A DNA stretch of 64,000 bases from Seiridium cupressi (lineage: Eukaryota; Ascomycota; Sordariomycetes; Amphisphaeriales; Sporocadaceae): positions 124,001 through 188,000 of the forward strand of contig JARVKI010000009.1 of the NCBI GenBank assembly GCA_036674765.1, read 5' to 3'. Of this stretch, positions 1 to 12,145 are shown one piece after another. The notes under the pieces were generated by a model. That model ran no database searches. It saw only the letters and a list, made by a program, of their open reading frames with translations, and was not told where the DNA came from. Each line of letters begins with the position of its first letter. Within the stretch, counting starts at the first letter, position 1. The position numbers and the translations under genes were made by a program.

Positions 1-2162
1 AGAAGGACGACAAGAAACGGAAAAAGGCGAAGAAAGAGAAAGAGGCCAAGCAATTGACTGACCAAGAAGAGACCACCGCTGAGCCTGGTCCGCTAGAAGC
101 GGCTGTTCCCTTGCATTCAAAGGTCGAGCCCGCTGGATCAGCGATCGCTGCTGAAGGGAGGAAAGAGAAGAAAAAGAAGAAGAAGACACAGGATTCTGGA
201 GATCAAGATGTCGCTTCGGAGGATGATGAGACACGTAGGCGGCATAAATCGGTATTCGAAAAGAAGCAGAAGTCGATGAAAGCCCCCAGGACCGTCACTA
301 CGCACCACAATGGCGGCATTGACCATGAAGATATCTTGATGCGAGATGCGCCTGAACCGGTGGAGGCGCATGGGCTGGAACCCCTACCACAACCAGCCCC
401 TATACCCGAGGACACATCGGTACCAGACTTTGAGACTCTACCTCCATGGCTAGCTGATCCTATTCGAGTTTCTCGTCAAGCTACGGCCCCCTTCACCGAC
501 TTTGGCCTTTCTCCTGATTTGGGTATCACCCCCGAGATTGCGACGCGGCTGGCTCAAAAAGGCTACAAGGAGGCATTTGCTATTCAGACAGCCGTTGTAC
601 CACAACTATTGCCTCATCATTGCAGAACGATGCAAAGCGATATACTGGTATCTGCTGCTACTGGCTCGGGAAAGACACTTGCGTACGCCGTCCCCGTCAT
701 ACGCGATCTTAGTCAAGGTAATCGGTATGTGACGAGATTGCGCGCACTTGTCGTCTTACCTACGAGAGAGCTGGTCAGGCAAGCGCAGAAAGTATGTGAG
801 GAATGTGCTGGTATCTTTGCACTGGACGGCAAGAAACGAAGGGCCAAGGTTGGCACTGCCACGGGCTATCAATCCATCCAGGAGGAGCGGAGAGCTTTAC
901 TGGAGAGAGAAGATCGATATGACCCAGAGGCTTACAAAGAAAAGATGACTCGACTCAATTCTAAAACATGGGGCCACCATGACGAAGACGACGAAGACGA
1001 TGAGGAACTAGCTGATATTCGAAGACACGAAGACCAGAAGGAAACCCTGCCAGATTATGTCATCGACTACAAGTCCAAGGTCGATATACTTATTTGCACT
1101 CCCGGTAGACTTGTTGAGCACATCAAGTTAACTCCTGGATTCAGTCTCAACCATGTTCGGTGGCTCATCGCGGACGAGGCTGATAAGCTGCTTGGCCAAG
1201 GTTTTCAACAGTGGTTGGATGTTGTGATTCCGAAACTACACGATGGTGAGCAACTATCTCGCCACCACAAACAATCGCGTCTTGTAGGCGTAAGGAAGGT
1301 TATATTGAGCGCAACAATGACCCGGGACCTCGATTTTCTTGATGGACTCAAGCTGCGGCGACCTAAGTTGGTGGTGCTCGAGGGATCCGGGGCTGGAGTC
1401 GATTATTCGCTTCCCGAGTTGCTACAAGAATCTGCCCTGAAAGCCGACGCCAATCTCAAACCCTTGTTCCTGCTTGATCTGTTGCAAAGTCCACATCTAC
1501 ATAGCGGCACAACAAGGGCTCATATCTCAGACGATACCTCTTCCTCCGGCTCAGACACGTCGGATTCCGACTCGTCAGAATCGGACTCAGATTCCCATGC
1601 TGATACGAGAAGGACACGTGAAAAATCCTCTGCTGGTCAATCCTTACTTAAAAGTACTCTGATCTTCACCAAGTCGAATCAGTCAGCTCTACGCCTATCT
1701 CGTCTTCTGGGCATCCTGTCTCCAAAACTCGGGGAAATCATAGGGCTGCTAACGTCAGAAACTGCTTATTCCACCAGGAAACAAACATTGCAAGCATTCT
1801 CGTCTGGCAAGATTCGAATCATCGTGGCTTCAGATCTCGTTGCACGCGGAATCGATTTCGATCATTTGGAGAATGTCATCAACTACGATATACCATCCAG
1901 TGTTGCATCGTACGTTCACCGTGTTGGGCGTACTGCACGTGCCGGCAGAAGTGGTCATGCTTGGACGCTATTCACAGACGCAGAAGCCCGTTGGTTTTGG
2001 AAAGAGGTTGCTGGTGGAAAGACAATCCAGAGAAGCGGAAAGGTTGAAAGAACCAGAGTCACAGAGGAGAAGGAAGCTGCATTCGAGGTTAAGAAGGAGA
2101 GGTATGAGGCGGCTTTGCAAGCTCTGGGCGATGAAGTCATGGAGAAGCGACGCGCTCGCTAG
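1..2162 (+). CDS. DBP6: ATP-dependent RNA helicase Dbp6 (DDX51-like), 5' partial
   Basis: DEAD-box RNA helicase of nucleolar 60S ribosomal subunit assembly. The reading frame is open to the window edge (first full codon at 3), so the start lies outside; a TTG at 54 is not a start. Visible helicase motifs in order are AATGSGKT (motif I, about 655-680), PTREL (about 760), TPGR (about 1100), ADEADK (about 1170), SAT (about 1308), ARGID (about 1840) and HRVGRTARAGR (about 1917-1950). The N-terminus is very Lys/Glu-rich, as in Dbp6 homologues. Two acidic insertions are seen: an Asp/Glu run near 980-1010 before motif Ib and a Ser/Asp run near 1540-1605 between the two RecA lobes. The lysine-rich C-terminus ends at 2162. 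Family assignment to Dbp6 rather than another DEAD protein rests on overall layout, and is likely. Confidence 0.88.
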   Translation, partial: KDDKKRKKAKKEKEAKQLTDQEETTAEPGPLEAAVPLHSKVEPAGSAIAAEGRKEKKKKKKTQDSGDQDVASEDDETRRRHKSVFEKKQKSMKAPRTVTTHHNGGIDHEDILMRDAPEPVEAHGLEPLPQPAPIPEDTSVPDFETLPPWLADPIRVSRQATAPFTDFGLSPDLGITPEIATRLAQKGYKEAFAIQTAVVPQLLPHHCRTMQSDILVSAATGSGKTLAYAVPVIRDLSQGNRYVTRLRALVVLPTRELVRQAQKVCEECAGIFALDGKKRRAKVGTATGYQSIQEERRALLEREDRYDPEAYKEKMTRLNSKTWGHHDEDDEDDEELADIRRHEDQKETLPDYVIDYKSKVDILICTPGRLVEHIKLTPGFSLNHVRWLIADEADKLLGQGFQQWLDVVIPKLHDGEQLSRHHKQSRLVGVRKVILSATMTRDLDFLDGLKLRRPKLVVLEGSGAGVDYSLPELLQESALKADANLKPLFLLDLLQSPHLHSGTTRAHISDDTSSSGSDTSDSDSSESDSDSHADTRRTREKSSAGQSLLKSTLIFTKSNQSALRLSRLLGILSPKLGEIIGLLTSETAYSTRKQTLQAFSSGKIRIIVASDLVARGIDFDHLENVINYDIPSSVASYVHRVGRTARAGRSGHAWTLFTDAEARWFWKEVAGGKTIQRSGKVERTRVTEEKEAAFEVKKERYEAALQALGDEVMEKRRAR

Positions 2163-2873
2163 TAACTCGTATCGTGCGCGAATAAACAGCTCGTTATTGG
2201 CCATTGGATTGAGCGTGATGGTAGAGCAGTGGTCCCTGGATCGTTAATCAAATCCAAAGTCGAGAGTGAACTTAGCTCATAGAATCTACCCCGAGATATA
2301 CATATCTACGGACGATCTAGGCTTGATCTTATCATGCGGCGTTGAGCTAAGGTTGAGGACAGATGGGAGTAAGAAGCCTTTGGGTGCTCGCTAGATGCTA
2401 ATATTTGATACCGTCGAGGAGTGAGAAGCGCTTTCAACTAATCGTGCTCACTTCGGAAATGGAAGCGAAGGGACGATTGATAACAGTGATCACAGCATGA
2501 TCATCAGCTGCCGAGGAGTCATTTTAATATTGGGGGAAACAGCCTGTCTGAACTGGCTACTATCGTCAAAGTGAATAAAGGTATCGGCTACATTAACACT
2601 TCGGGCACTATACTTTGGCTTGCTAAGCGCCTATGTGCATATCTTGACTGCTAAGCACAAGCCACCCACTAGCCAAGTCAAGAAAAAGCTAAGGGACTGG
2701 CATTGGCGCCCGTTTCCCTTAAGGCAACTACATTGTACGACGTGGGGAAATTTGCAGCCGCCGCTCCACTACAGCCTTCTGGCCTCAAATTCCATCTCCA
2801 GCCTTGCGGACCAAATTATTTCTCTTCCTCACGCCATTTTTGACATCCGCGCTGTCGCATATCATATAGCACA

Positions 2874-4878
2874 ATGGACGACTCCGAGCGACGCACTGTG
2901 AAGAGGTCGCGATTCGACCAGACCGAGCCCGAGCCCCGTCGTTCGCGTTTCGATAGACGATCTCGTTCTCCTCCCGCCAGGAAGTCGGACTCTGGTCGCG
3001 ATCGCAGTCCTCTCAAGAACGACGGCGTGGGCGCGCCCGAGTCCAAGCGCCCCTCCGCTGTTGACGCCGCTGCGGCTGCAGGTACGCTTCTCACATTACG
3101 ACGACTTGTTATATAAGCATGCGCTGACCTATCCTCTAGCTGCTGCCGCCGCCAAAATCAATGCCCAGATCCAGGCAAAGAAAGGCATTCAGCATGTCGA
3201 CGTGCCGCCCATCCGGTCGACCTCCACCGAGTCGCCTGGTCCTAACACTGCGAGTGCGACGCCCAATCTGACTGGCGAAGTTTACGTTGCAGACGGTGAC
3301 TACATCAAGGACATCGAGGTCAACGATTTGCGCAACCGATACCTACTGACCAAGGGTTCAACTCAAAAGATGGTAAATACTCCTTGTGAATTCCTACTGA
3401 TTTATTTCAGAATCCTGCCTTTCCCGGCTACTCTCTTTCAGCTAGTCATAGTATATCAAGCGTCTGCGGATGGTTTTGCTTACAAGAAGCATGCTAGCTC
3501 GCACGCGAAACCCCTCTGTGGCATCTGCTGACCTCAAATTCCTGATCTAGATCAAAGAAGACACCGGTGCTGGTACGCTATACCCCGACGTTTTTGTTGC
3601 TTTTACCATTGTATAGAGAACGCAAGTTGACTTTGAAAGATGTCACCACCCGCGGCAGCTATTATCCCGATAAGAGCATGGCCACTGCTGCCGTAAGTTT
3701 GTCCTTGACTATGCACTAGACATGGGATATTGTGTCGCTAATCAATCCCATAGAACCCTCCCCTCTATCTCCACGTTACAAGCACGTCGAAGGTTGGACT
3801 CGATCAGGCAGTTGCAAAAATTGAAGAGCTCATGAAGCAAGAACTGCCGAACCTGGTTGACGAACGGCGATTTCGGCGGCGAGACCAGGAGCAGGTGGAA
3901 CGAGACGAGTTTGGCCGACGAAAATGGCCCGATGCCAAGATCCCCATTGATCTGGAGCCCATCCCGGGTTTCAACCTGCGCGCCCAGGTGGTCGGACACG
4001 GTGGCACTTACGTGAAACATATCCAGCAGGAGACGAACTGCCGCGTTCAGATCAAGGGTCGTGGTTCTGGCTATCTCGAAGCCGCTACTAACCGTGAGAG
4101 TGACGAAGACATGTACTTACATGTAGCGTAGGTGCTCACCTTTCATGCCACTCCTGTGATACTTGAATGCTAATGTGTATCTAGTGGTCCGGATCCGGCA
4201 ATGGTAGAGAGAGCCAAACAGCTTTGTGAGGATCTCCTCGGAAGTGTCAAGGAGCAGTACGAAGAGTTCAAGAGTCGTCCTCCGCGCCAATATGGTGGCC
4301 ACGGTGGCCACGGTGGTCATGGTGGTTATGGCGGCCGAGAAGACCGGCATAACCATGATAGATCCGGCAATGGCCAGGGCTATGGAGGCTATAGTAACAG
4401 CTACGGCCATTCGCCTGCCCCTGCTGCTAATTCCGTCTCGCCTGCACCTGGAGCTGCTAGCCCTGCCAACGCTAACGACCAGTATGCTCAAGCTTATGCC
4501 CAGTACTACGGTGGTCAGGACCCATATGCTGCCTATGGCGGCTACGCAGCGTGAGTTGAATTCCAGACAGCATCATACCTACCAGAAAGACTAACATGTT
4601 GCACAGGTATATGCAGTACTACCAACAGTATTACGCCGCCGCTCAGGCCCAGCAGCAAGGCTCACCCGCCCCTCCCGCACCTGGTCAATCTGCATCGCCC
4701 CCGCCTCCTCCCCCGAGTGAGGCACCTCCTCCGCCTCCACCCGGTGGTGCGGCCCCTCCACCTCCGCCACCATCAGGCTCGCCACCCGGTTACGGTGCTG
4801 TTAGTTTGGTTCCAAGCCGACGATGGTATAGAGCTGTGCTAACATATTGAAAAGGTTCCGCCGCCCCCTGGCCTTTAG
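2874..4878 (+). CDS. KH-domain RNA-binding protein, KHDC4/BLOM7-like
   Basis: Predicted RNA-binding protein related to human KHDC4 (BLOM7), which associates with splicing factors. Eight exons join as 2874-3081, 3140-3372, 3551-3572, 3640-3692, 3754-4127, 4185-4550, 4607-4799 and 4855-4878, giving 490 aa. The N-terminus is an Arg/Ser/Asp-rich tail. Exons 2-5 carry the first KH-like part (GSTQKM..IKEDTGADVTTRG) and exon 5 a second KH-type segment with the GHGG loop (about 3990-4010). The C-terminus has Gly/Tyr-rich repeats with HGGHGG and then long proline runs, ending VPPPPGL. The 22-nt third exon and the 24-nt last exon are supported by frame and by GT..AG sites (GTACGC, GTTAGT donors; a GCTAAC branch point near 4838). 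Role in splicing is inferred from the family. Confidence 0.87.
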
Positions 4879-5879
4879 GCAAGGACGACGATGGAAATGA
4901 TGATGGGCAGCCGTGTTGCGAACCGAGGTGCTGAAGTGCGATGTCCCTGTAGGTGAGAAGCGCTATCGTAGAGTCAATGTTGTTATCTCGATGGTTCTCA
5001 AGCGACACCAAATTTTGGTCGAAACCACGTATTAAGCAAGCATGCATGCAGATACACCAGCGAGTTGCGCGAAGAGAGTGTCCTCAGAAGATCTGAGAAT
5101 AGCAGATGCACGGAGTCGATTGGGGCTTTTCTACAATCTTCTTACCCAAATGCGTAACGCTCCCGGAACTCGATATTTCTTGTTGGCGAGAAGGACAAAT
5201 TGCGCAGTGCTCATTTGAGCTAATATAGGAAACAGCCCCCTTAAAAATCAAAGAATCATGAAATGTTATGAAGGCGTTGTGTCAAGTGACAATCGCTTCT
5301 AGGTACCGCGGGGTGTGCATGTTCTACACAGGCCATGGGATTCTTAGATGCTTGGGGAGAATGCAATAACCTCTTGATAATTTACTTGATCCAGTCGCGG
5401 GTTTCATCTGATTGTACGTCTTGCAAGTGGTCGACACACGAGTTGGCACAGTCCCATGCTCTCACCCAGTACGTCCTAACATATTTTCAAGGAACCGAAA
5501 CCTCGGAAGTGCTCATTACAATTAATCATGTATACCATTCTATTGTCTGTCCACCCAGTACACCATGTCGTTTGATTGACTTCCAAACAGGACGTTTGGG
5601 TATGCTAAATTCTGCGTCTGGTGTGCTTGGCTGGCTTCTATCAGCCAGGGTTCTGTAACTCTTTGTACCTCCGGACGAACCCCACTATGACTTTCGTCTG
5701 GACTCTATCGATAAAGCTACCGGCGCATTGAGCTGTCTACTGCAGCAGTACTTCGATCAACTGCATACCCAATCCTGACACACTCTGCAACTTCTCCTGC
5801 TCGGACAAAGTAAAATAAACTGACTGCCCTGCCCACGTCATACCGTGGTTATGAACGTGCACCTTGGTGTCTCTCCAAG
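4879..5879. other. Intergenic, no gene seen
   Basis: About 1 kb between the KH-protein stop and the TRAPPC13-like start. It must hold a 3' UTR and a promoter. A 107-codon ORF at 5335-5658 has no recognisable family features and is treated as chance. Confidence 0.6.
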
Positions 5880-7082
5880 ATGAGCCATCAGCGCTACCCC
5901 TCCGTGGATCCTGTGAAGGAACCGCACTCGGTCTCTCTTAAAGTGCTCCGGTACAATCATTATCTCCTGCCAGTTCCTCGGCGCCATATCTGTGACTAAC
6001 AATTCTTTTCCCATGTCTATAGACTCTCTAGGCCCTCTCTAGTGACGCAGCATCCGCTCACAAACCCGATCTCTTCCTCATCGGGCCGCGCAGAGACGAT
6101 ACCGGCCTCGCTCGCGTACAGATCCACCAACAGCTCTACGAACCCGGACCCATTCCTCCTGACACCGGGCCTGAACCTCCCGCCGTCGTTTGGCTCAGCC
6201 TACGTTGGCGAGACGTTCAGCTGTACGCTTTGTGCGAACCATGATATACCGTCCGAAGGGGGAGCCGGCCGTATGCCCTCCGCGCCGACCACCCCTCTCG
6301 AACCGCAGGCCGCAGATCCAGCAAAGAAGAAGAAATGGATTCGCGATGTGCGGATCGAAGCCGAGATGAAGACGCCCGGTTCCAGTTCCGTGCAGAAACT
6401 CAGACTAGGGCCTGGGACAACAGTAGAAGACGAAAGGAAGGATGAAGATGAAGAGGAAAGCAAAAGTGGGACCGATCTTGATCCGGGCAGAACACTGCAG
6501 AGGATCGTGAACTTTGATCTCAAGGAGGAGGGAAATCATGTGCTAGCTGTCACGGTATCTTACTACGAGGCTACGGAGACGAGTGGGCGTACGAGGACAT
6601 TCAGGAAGCTATATCAGTTCATATGCAAAGGCAGCCTTATAGTCAGGACAAAGATCGGCGTATTACCTGCTACCGCCTCAAGGAAGAAACGAGAAGACGA
6701 TAGAGAGAACCAGGACGAAAAGGCAGCGCAAGAGCCGGAGGAAGACCAGAAGGGCAGCAGGAGATGGATCCTGGAGGCGCAGCTTGAGAATTGCTCCGAA
6801 GATGCTATGCAGCTCGATCACGTGGGGCTCAATCTCGAACCGGCGTCGGGACTACGGTATAGGGATGCAAACTGGGCCGTCAGCGGGAGCGCCAAGCCGG
6901 TGCTGCATCCAGGGGAGGTCGAGCAGGTCTGTTTCGTGGTCGAAGAGAACGGGCGCGGAGCCGACGTGGATGAGAGCAATGGCAAGATTGTATTCGGGGT
7001 GCTGGGCATCGGCTGGAGGACGGAGATGGGTAACCGCGGGTTCCTTTCTACGGGCAAGCTAGGCGTGAGGACGGCAAGGTGA
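5880..7082 (+). CDS. TRAPPC13-like (DUF974) trafficking subunit
   Basis: Homologue of TRAPPC13 (DUF974), a subunit associated with TRAPP complexes that act as Rab1/Ypt1 GEFs in ER-Golgi traffic and autophagy. Two exons: 5880-5950 and 6023-7082, 376 aa. The first exon supplies HSVSLKVLR and the second continues LSRPSL, restoring the family's conserved opening; the intron has a GTACAA donor and a TATAG acceptor with an upstream CTAAC. The signature segment PPSFGSAYVGETFSC lies near 6180-6225. The middle holds two low-complexity charged inserts (about 6420-6465 and 6670-6750) that look like disordered loops. The end (about 6960-7080) is the Gly/Trp-containing beta region of the family. Start chosen because no in-frame ATG exists in exon 2 before the conserved block. 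Confidence 0.87.
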
Positions 7083-10000
7083 CATCGGCTGGATATTGTC
7101 GTGAAAGAGTAAATGCGGATCCGGTGAAGCATAAGAAACTAGCACATCTAGCATTTTCGGGTTGATATACAACCTTGGGTCGGTATGACTGCGCAGAAAG
7201 AGCACGTCACCACCACCCAGGGAGAGTCTCCTGACCACCAGCGGCAATCCTTCAAGACACCCCCAGGGGGAGACGATGTGGGGGTTATATAAAGTTGCCA
7301 CGGAATTGCCGCCGTCAAAACGAAAAGCCGCGAAGACAGATGGAAAGCGGCACTTGACATATAATTAGCGAGACCTATGCCGTCTGTTGCCTCAAACACG
7401 CGAACGGGATGCTAAGACCAGTGCGATACCATAGTAGCTCGTCTTGGCAAGTTAAGCTGGCTATTTCGAGCAAAAATCAGGGTTGAACACTCAATCAGAA
7501 TTAGTGGAACGATCTGTCCAGCGGGTGGTACACAGTGTCTCGCTGAAATATATTAAGTATGATATATTTTTGGAGTAGAGGGCGAGAATTCAGGGATTAT
7601 ACCAGTTCTTATACTGAAGTGTAATCCCAAATCCAGTCGCAATTTTGCAAAAGCAATATCTTGGAGGATTCTTGCCAAGTGACTCTTCATAATTATACTG
7701 AAAGTCCGAAGGTATGGGACTTCCTCCAGCTGTCTATTTGGATCATTCCCGTCTCTACATATATGATAGTCAACTTCCAACTCAACAGCAGTCGAGTTAT
7801 ATTTAGAGCATGCAACCATGCAGCCATGCAACTGTACAGCCGTTCCGAATATGCTACCAAGACCTGTCAAAGCTGACATCTCGTATTGCCCGGGTCCGGT
7901 CCAGCAGGGTCATTTCAGAAGAAGCAAGAAGGACTGGCAGCTGTCAAAAGCAAGCCACCACATCCCGCGCGGTATCCCATCTGCCACTGTAACAAGATGT
8001 CCGAGCTCGGCTCATCTCTACCGGGAATCATGGTTCGTTTAGGTTGTCTTGGCGACACCCTTCTCATTTGGCTTTACCCAGGAAGAACATTGAGAGTCAA
8101 AGCGGAAGTCAGGGAGTTATCAATCATAAACATGCGCTAGGACTGTGACGCTGTTGACCTCGGGGAATTATGCTAGAGTTATTGCAGCGTAAGTCTGAGC
8201 TAGGTTTAGCGGGGAGGGAAAGCAAAATGGTTCATGCTGCCTGCATCCCGATTCCAAGAAACTGGGTTTTGTGGTTTACGCAGGTTACCCCCAGGCCCCG
8301 TCTGCTTGGATTCAGGGGATGATAGAGTTCGGGGTAGTATTTCTAGGTAAACTCAAGAGAGGATACTGAATGCTTCGGGTCTCAGTGTACAGAGCTTGAC
8401 TATGTATACAAGAGTTTTTCTACCAAGTTTGGAGGAATAGCTACGTTGTGATTAGAAAGAAGACTGACTCGTATACGCTGTCGTCACGACGCGTCGAGAA
8501 CTTAACGACAGCAAGCACCAAGAAAAGAGTCGCGTTCTACTCTCAAACAGAATGCAGTAGGTTCGGTAACACAAACGCAGGCGAGGTACACTGCCTGGCA
8601 TGTTGATTTCCAGTCAGACTTGACCATACCAAATATGTCGTGCTCACCCAAATCCCCGGTCTAAGTTCTGCAGGCTTCACCAGGAATAAAATAACGTTTT
8701 GTGTGACGTCAAAGACCGGCCCGAGAGAATATGGGAGGCTGAGGCAGATCGGCACGCGGACCGTGGAAAGTTTGCATAGTGATCTTCGCTGCTCAGTCCT
8801 ACCTTAATTTCATGAGATCTGGGCTACACACTGAACCGGCGTTTGCAATATGGTTTGGGGTATGGAACCTTGGTGTTTTCCTGGAGAAGGCGGAGGGAAC
8901 GCGTCCAGATGATCTGCAACTCAATGACTTGCAGGACGGGAACTAGTATCGTGATCTTGGCTCGATTCGACCTTAGGCAACGAATTCATGAGCCGCTGGA
9001 CGTTTTCGTTCCTAGTTGAGACCATGCTAGTCAGGTAAGCGGGGTGGGAAGCCCAGCACCGGCAAACCCAGTAACACGTCACCAATGCAGGTACTGAGCC
9101 TCGAAGGGGAGCGATTCCAGCTGTTAGTGCGAATTGTAACAAGATGAAGTATACCGTAGGTATGAAGCCCCTGGGTTGATGAGGCAGCCAGCGCAGAATA
9201 GAGTGCCGTCAGACGTTAGTGAGTCTCAGGTATACTGATCCTAGTCGTCCTGCGTGTGGACTGTTGGTCAAGGTCGCTTCCTCTCGGGTCGCAGGAGCGA
9301 ACATGTGGAACTGAATCACAGCGAGGTGACCATTTCGCCCTGGTGCTCCGTCGAAAGGGTAGCTCAAGAGTCTCAGGACCCGAGTTGACAGTTGAGTTGT
9401 AATTTGTTGTCTTTGAGTAACCATAACAATGGGTATATGCAGTGGCTCGGGCAACGTGTCGGGCTCCAGCTGCGGGTGTCCGCGTTGGGCGTGCTGCATC
9501 TAGCTCTGCAGAGATGAAAACATCCAAACGAGCAAAATTCTGAAACACATGATATCCGCCGCCCGCATGGGTCTTTGCAGTGGCGCGGTCAGCCGTCCCT
9601 ATTCTCCGGCTTCACGTTGATATAGTAGCTCGTGGACGGCTGGAGAAGAAAAGGTGCCTTCCTGATGTGCCGTGATCTGCTCAGACGGCTAGGTACGCAG
9701 GTGCAAGTGATAGGCTGTCGGAGCACAACCCACGCGTTGGGCTAGTGGTTCGCCCTACCTGTTGGGGCCCATCACAGTGGATTAGGTGGCACTGCGCCTA
9801 TGGGTATGTTGACCATCCGTGCCACCAGTAACAAAGGGAAGAGGCCTGAGGCTTGACGAAGAAGTCATGCGCATCGAGAGCGTACCATATTGCGCATGGG
9901 TTTGATCTAAGGACAGACAACCGGGATGGCACAGGCAGTCAAAGAAAAAGGTCCGGCGTGCCATCCCAGGAATTGCCTGGGCTTCCCGCGTTCAGAATCA

Positions 10001-12145
10001 TTCCGAGCGATCGTAAATAGGCAACGCGATGTGACCTCCTGCCGGCGGCTCAAATAAAGTCGAGCAGGGCTTGAGGTAGCGGAAGAATGAAGCCGTAATG
10101 GCTGGCTCGTAACTTCGCCCACCATTTCGCGTTTCGTGAGAGGCTCAGGAGCAGGAGGGGAAGAAAGACAGGAGGCTAGCCATCCCCCTGGCTTGCATAC
10201 AGGCACAGGCATACATGCCTTTAGCGATGCATACAGCTTAACTTGTTCAGAATTGCTCCGATGCGTCCTCACATCCACCAATGTCGACAACGGATCAGGA
10301 AAGAGCGACAGCGAATCGCTTCACCGCGTAATGTCCAGACATGGGAAAAAGGGGGACGCTGCAAGGAACCAGCGGGTAAATTTTTGGCAGCAGTCACGAT
10401 TATACTAAGACAGTACGTACGCCGAACTGTTCGTGACGACTGCAGGTCCCCATCTTTTTTTTGAGGAGAGCGCGCGAAGATTTGAGTCTAGAGATGAGCG
10501 GTCGGCAGTGGTGGAGATGAGGTACGGTACCTCGGGGCGTCGGTCTCGTAGAGTAGTTTCACCGCAATTGCAAGTGGCGGACTGAGGTCACTGAAAATGG
10601 CAAATCCCGTAGGCGAAGGCTCTCGGTGGCCTGTCGAAAAAAAAGGCATGTCCTCGAAGCTCGTGCGATTTCCATTGAGGATTGAGTGTGTCGAGCGCCA
10701 AGACGACCCTGGATCGGGCGTGGGTGTGAAGAGGGACTAGGGGCCCCAAATCATAATTGTGGGCAGAGCGAAGGAAGCCGAATATCCCTGCTGCTAGGGT
10801 CACCGCAATTCCTCGAACTGGAAATGTGTGAGATGGAAAGCAAAAACATTCGAGACACAGGCTGTGTGATGCGACGAGGCAGCGCTGGTCCGAGTGATGC
10901 GAATGGATGAATATACGTGATGTTGATGTGGACGTCGGTAACTTGTAGGTGTCGCCCGTGGGTTGTGTCTCAAGCAGCCGCCCACCATTCACGTGCATTG
11001 TAGGACAGTATGACTGCTAAGGACGGGGATCCCAGAGTAAATATGCACCCACAAGGTCCCCTCCGTACAGTATCAACGCGCTCACGCCACACCACGGCCC
11101 CTGTCGAGACAAGCCATTTAGACTGCACTAGCCGTATCGCTGGAGTCGCCCTGCGAGAGTAGGGGTGTTTGGTAGGGGGGTTCCGAATTGGGGAATTTGA
11201 AGCTGTAGGCCGCATGCAGTGGGCAGCAGTCAGTTATTCTTTCAACATCACCATCTGTTTCTCTACAACCCCACGAGCCTCGAGGCCTTGGTACTGATTC
11301 GCCCGACAAAGGTCAGTGTGCCCAGCCTTGACATAGACACACAGGACTCGATCACCTCCGCGGCAAGACCAGCGGCGAACGGAGGAGAGATACGACTGTG
11401 CAGTACGGCGCCGTACCTGGATGCCATTCGCGGAGTTGCATGCCTAGACTTGCATAAGAGGCTGCATGAGACGAGTTGGGCCAGAAGGAACCGACTGTCA
11501 ACTCGCGTCTACATTACCTAGAGCTTCCCAAGCGCCAGAAAAGCAGCACTCCTGGTCGCATACCGGGCCCAAACTCTAAAGTTCAAAAACCCAGCGGCCA
11601 CTGTCCACGAGCTCCAGGTCGTTGAAGCTCAAAGCTCAGACCAGAGCAAAACCTCCAGCTGCAGCTTCGCCGGTGCGGCTCATTGCAACAAAGTCAAATT
11701 GCCAGATTGACTCGATTGTCCGGACTCAGGTGACTCTGAATACTGACTGTCCCAGACTTTCAGTTGGGGCTCCTCCTCCTTTCCGTCGGTAGCGTCGCCT
11801 GTCTTGTTTCTGCTCATTGCGTTGCATTCCATCCTTTTCCTGCCAGCATTAGCACTGCATTTGCTTCTTCCCGATTGCCGACATTCTCTGGCAGCACCAC
11901 CACAACCACTGCGTGCTATACCACGCTTCATTCGGACCTACTGTACCAAATAATCGTCGATTGTGGTAACACAGAAAAGTGCATTCCTGGAAAGCCCCAG
12001 CAGGAAAATAGACATCAGCGACCTCGGCTCGATACGATATCCCACAGCTTCTCGATTCGACGCTCGCTCAAACCCCGAACATATCATCGCGGTAAAGCGT
12101 GGTCCTGCGATAGAGGGGCAGGAAACGCCCTCGACCTAATGTGAC
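7083..12145. other. Five-kilobase gene-poor region
   Basis: No ORF here is longer than 137 codons, none shows a recognisable domain, and I could not join pieces into a convincing spliced gene on either strand. Base composition looks like the neighbouring unique DNA, not strongly AT-rich, so there is no clear sign of repeat-induced mutation. It contains a small inverted repeat (9590-9598 with 9634-9642). The last several hundred bases, rich in pyrimidines and ending at 12145, probably include the promoter and 5' UTR of the DENN gene. A non-coding RNA or fast-evolving gene cannot be excluded. Confidence 0.55.

Noticed and set aside
9590..9642. Inverted repeat CAGCCGTCC / GGACGGCTG as a terminator or RNA gene
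   Set aside because: Nine-base arms with a 35-base loop and no associated gene or T-run; can occur by chance.
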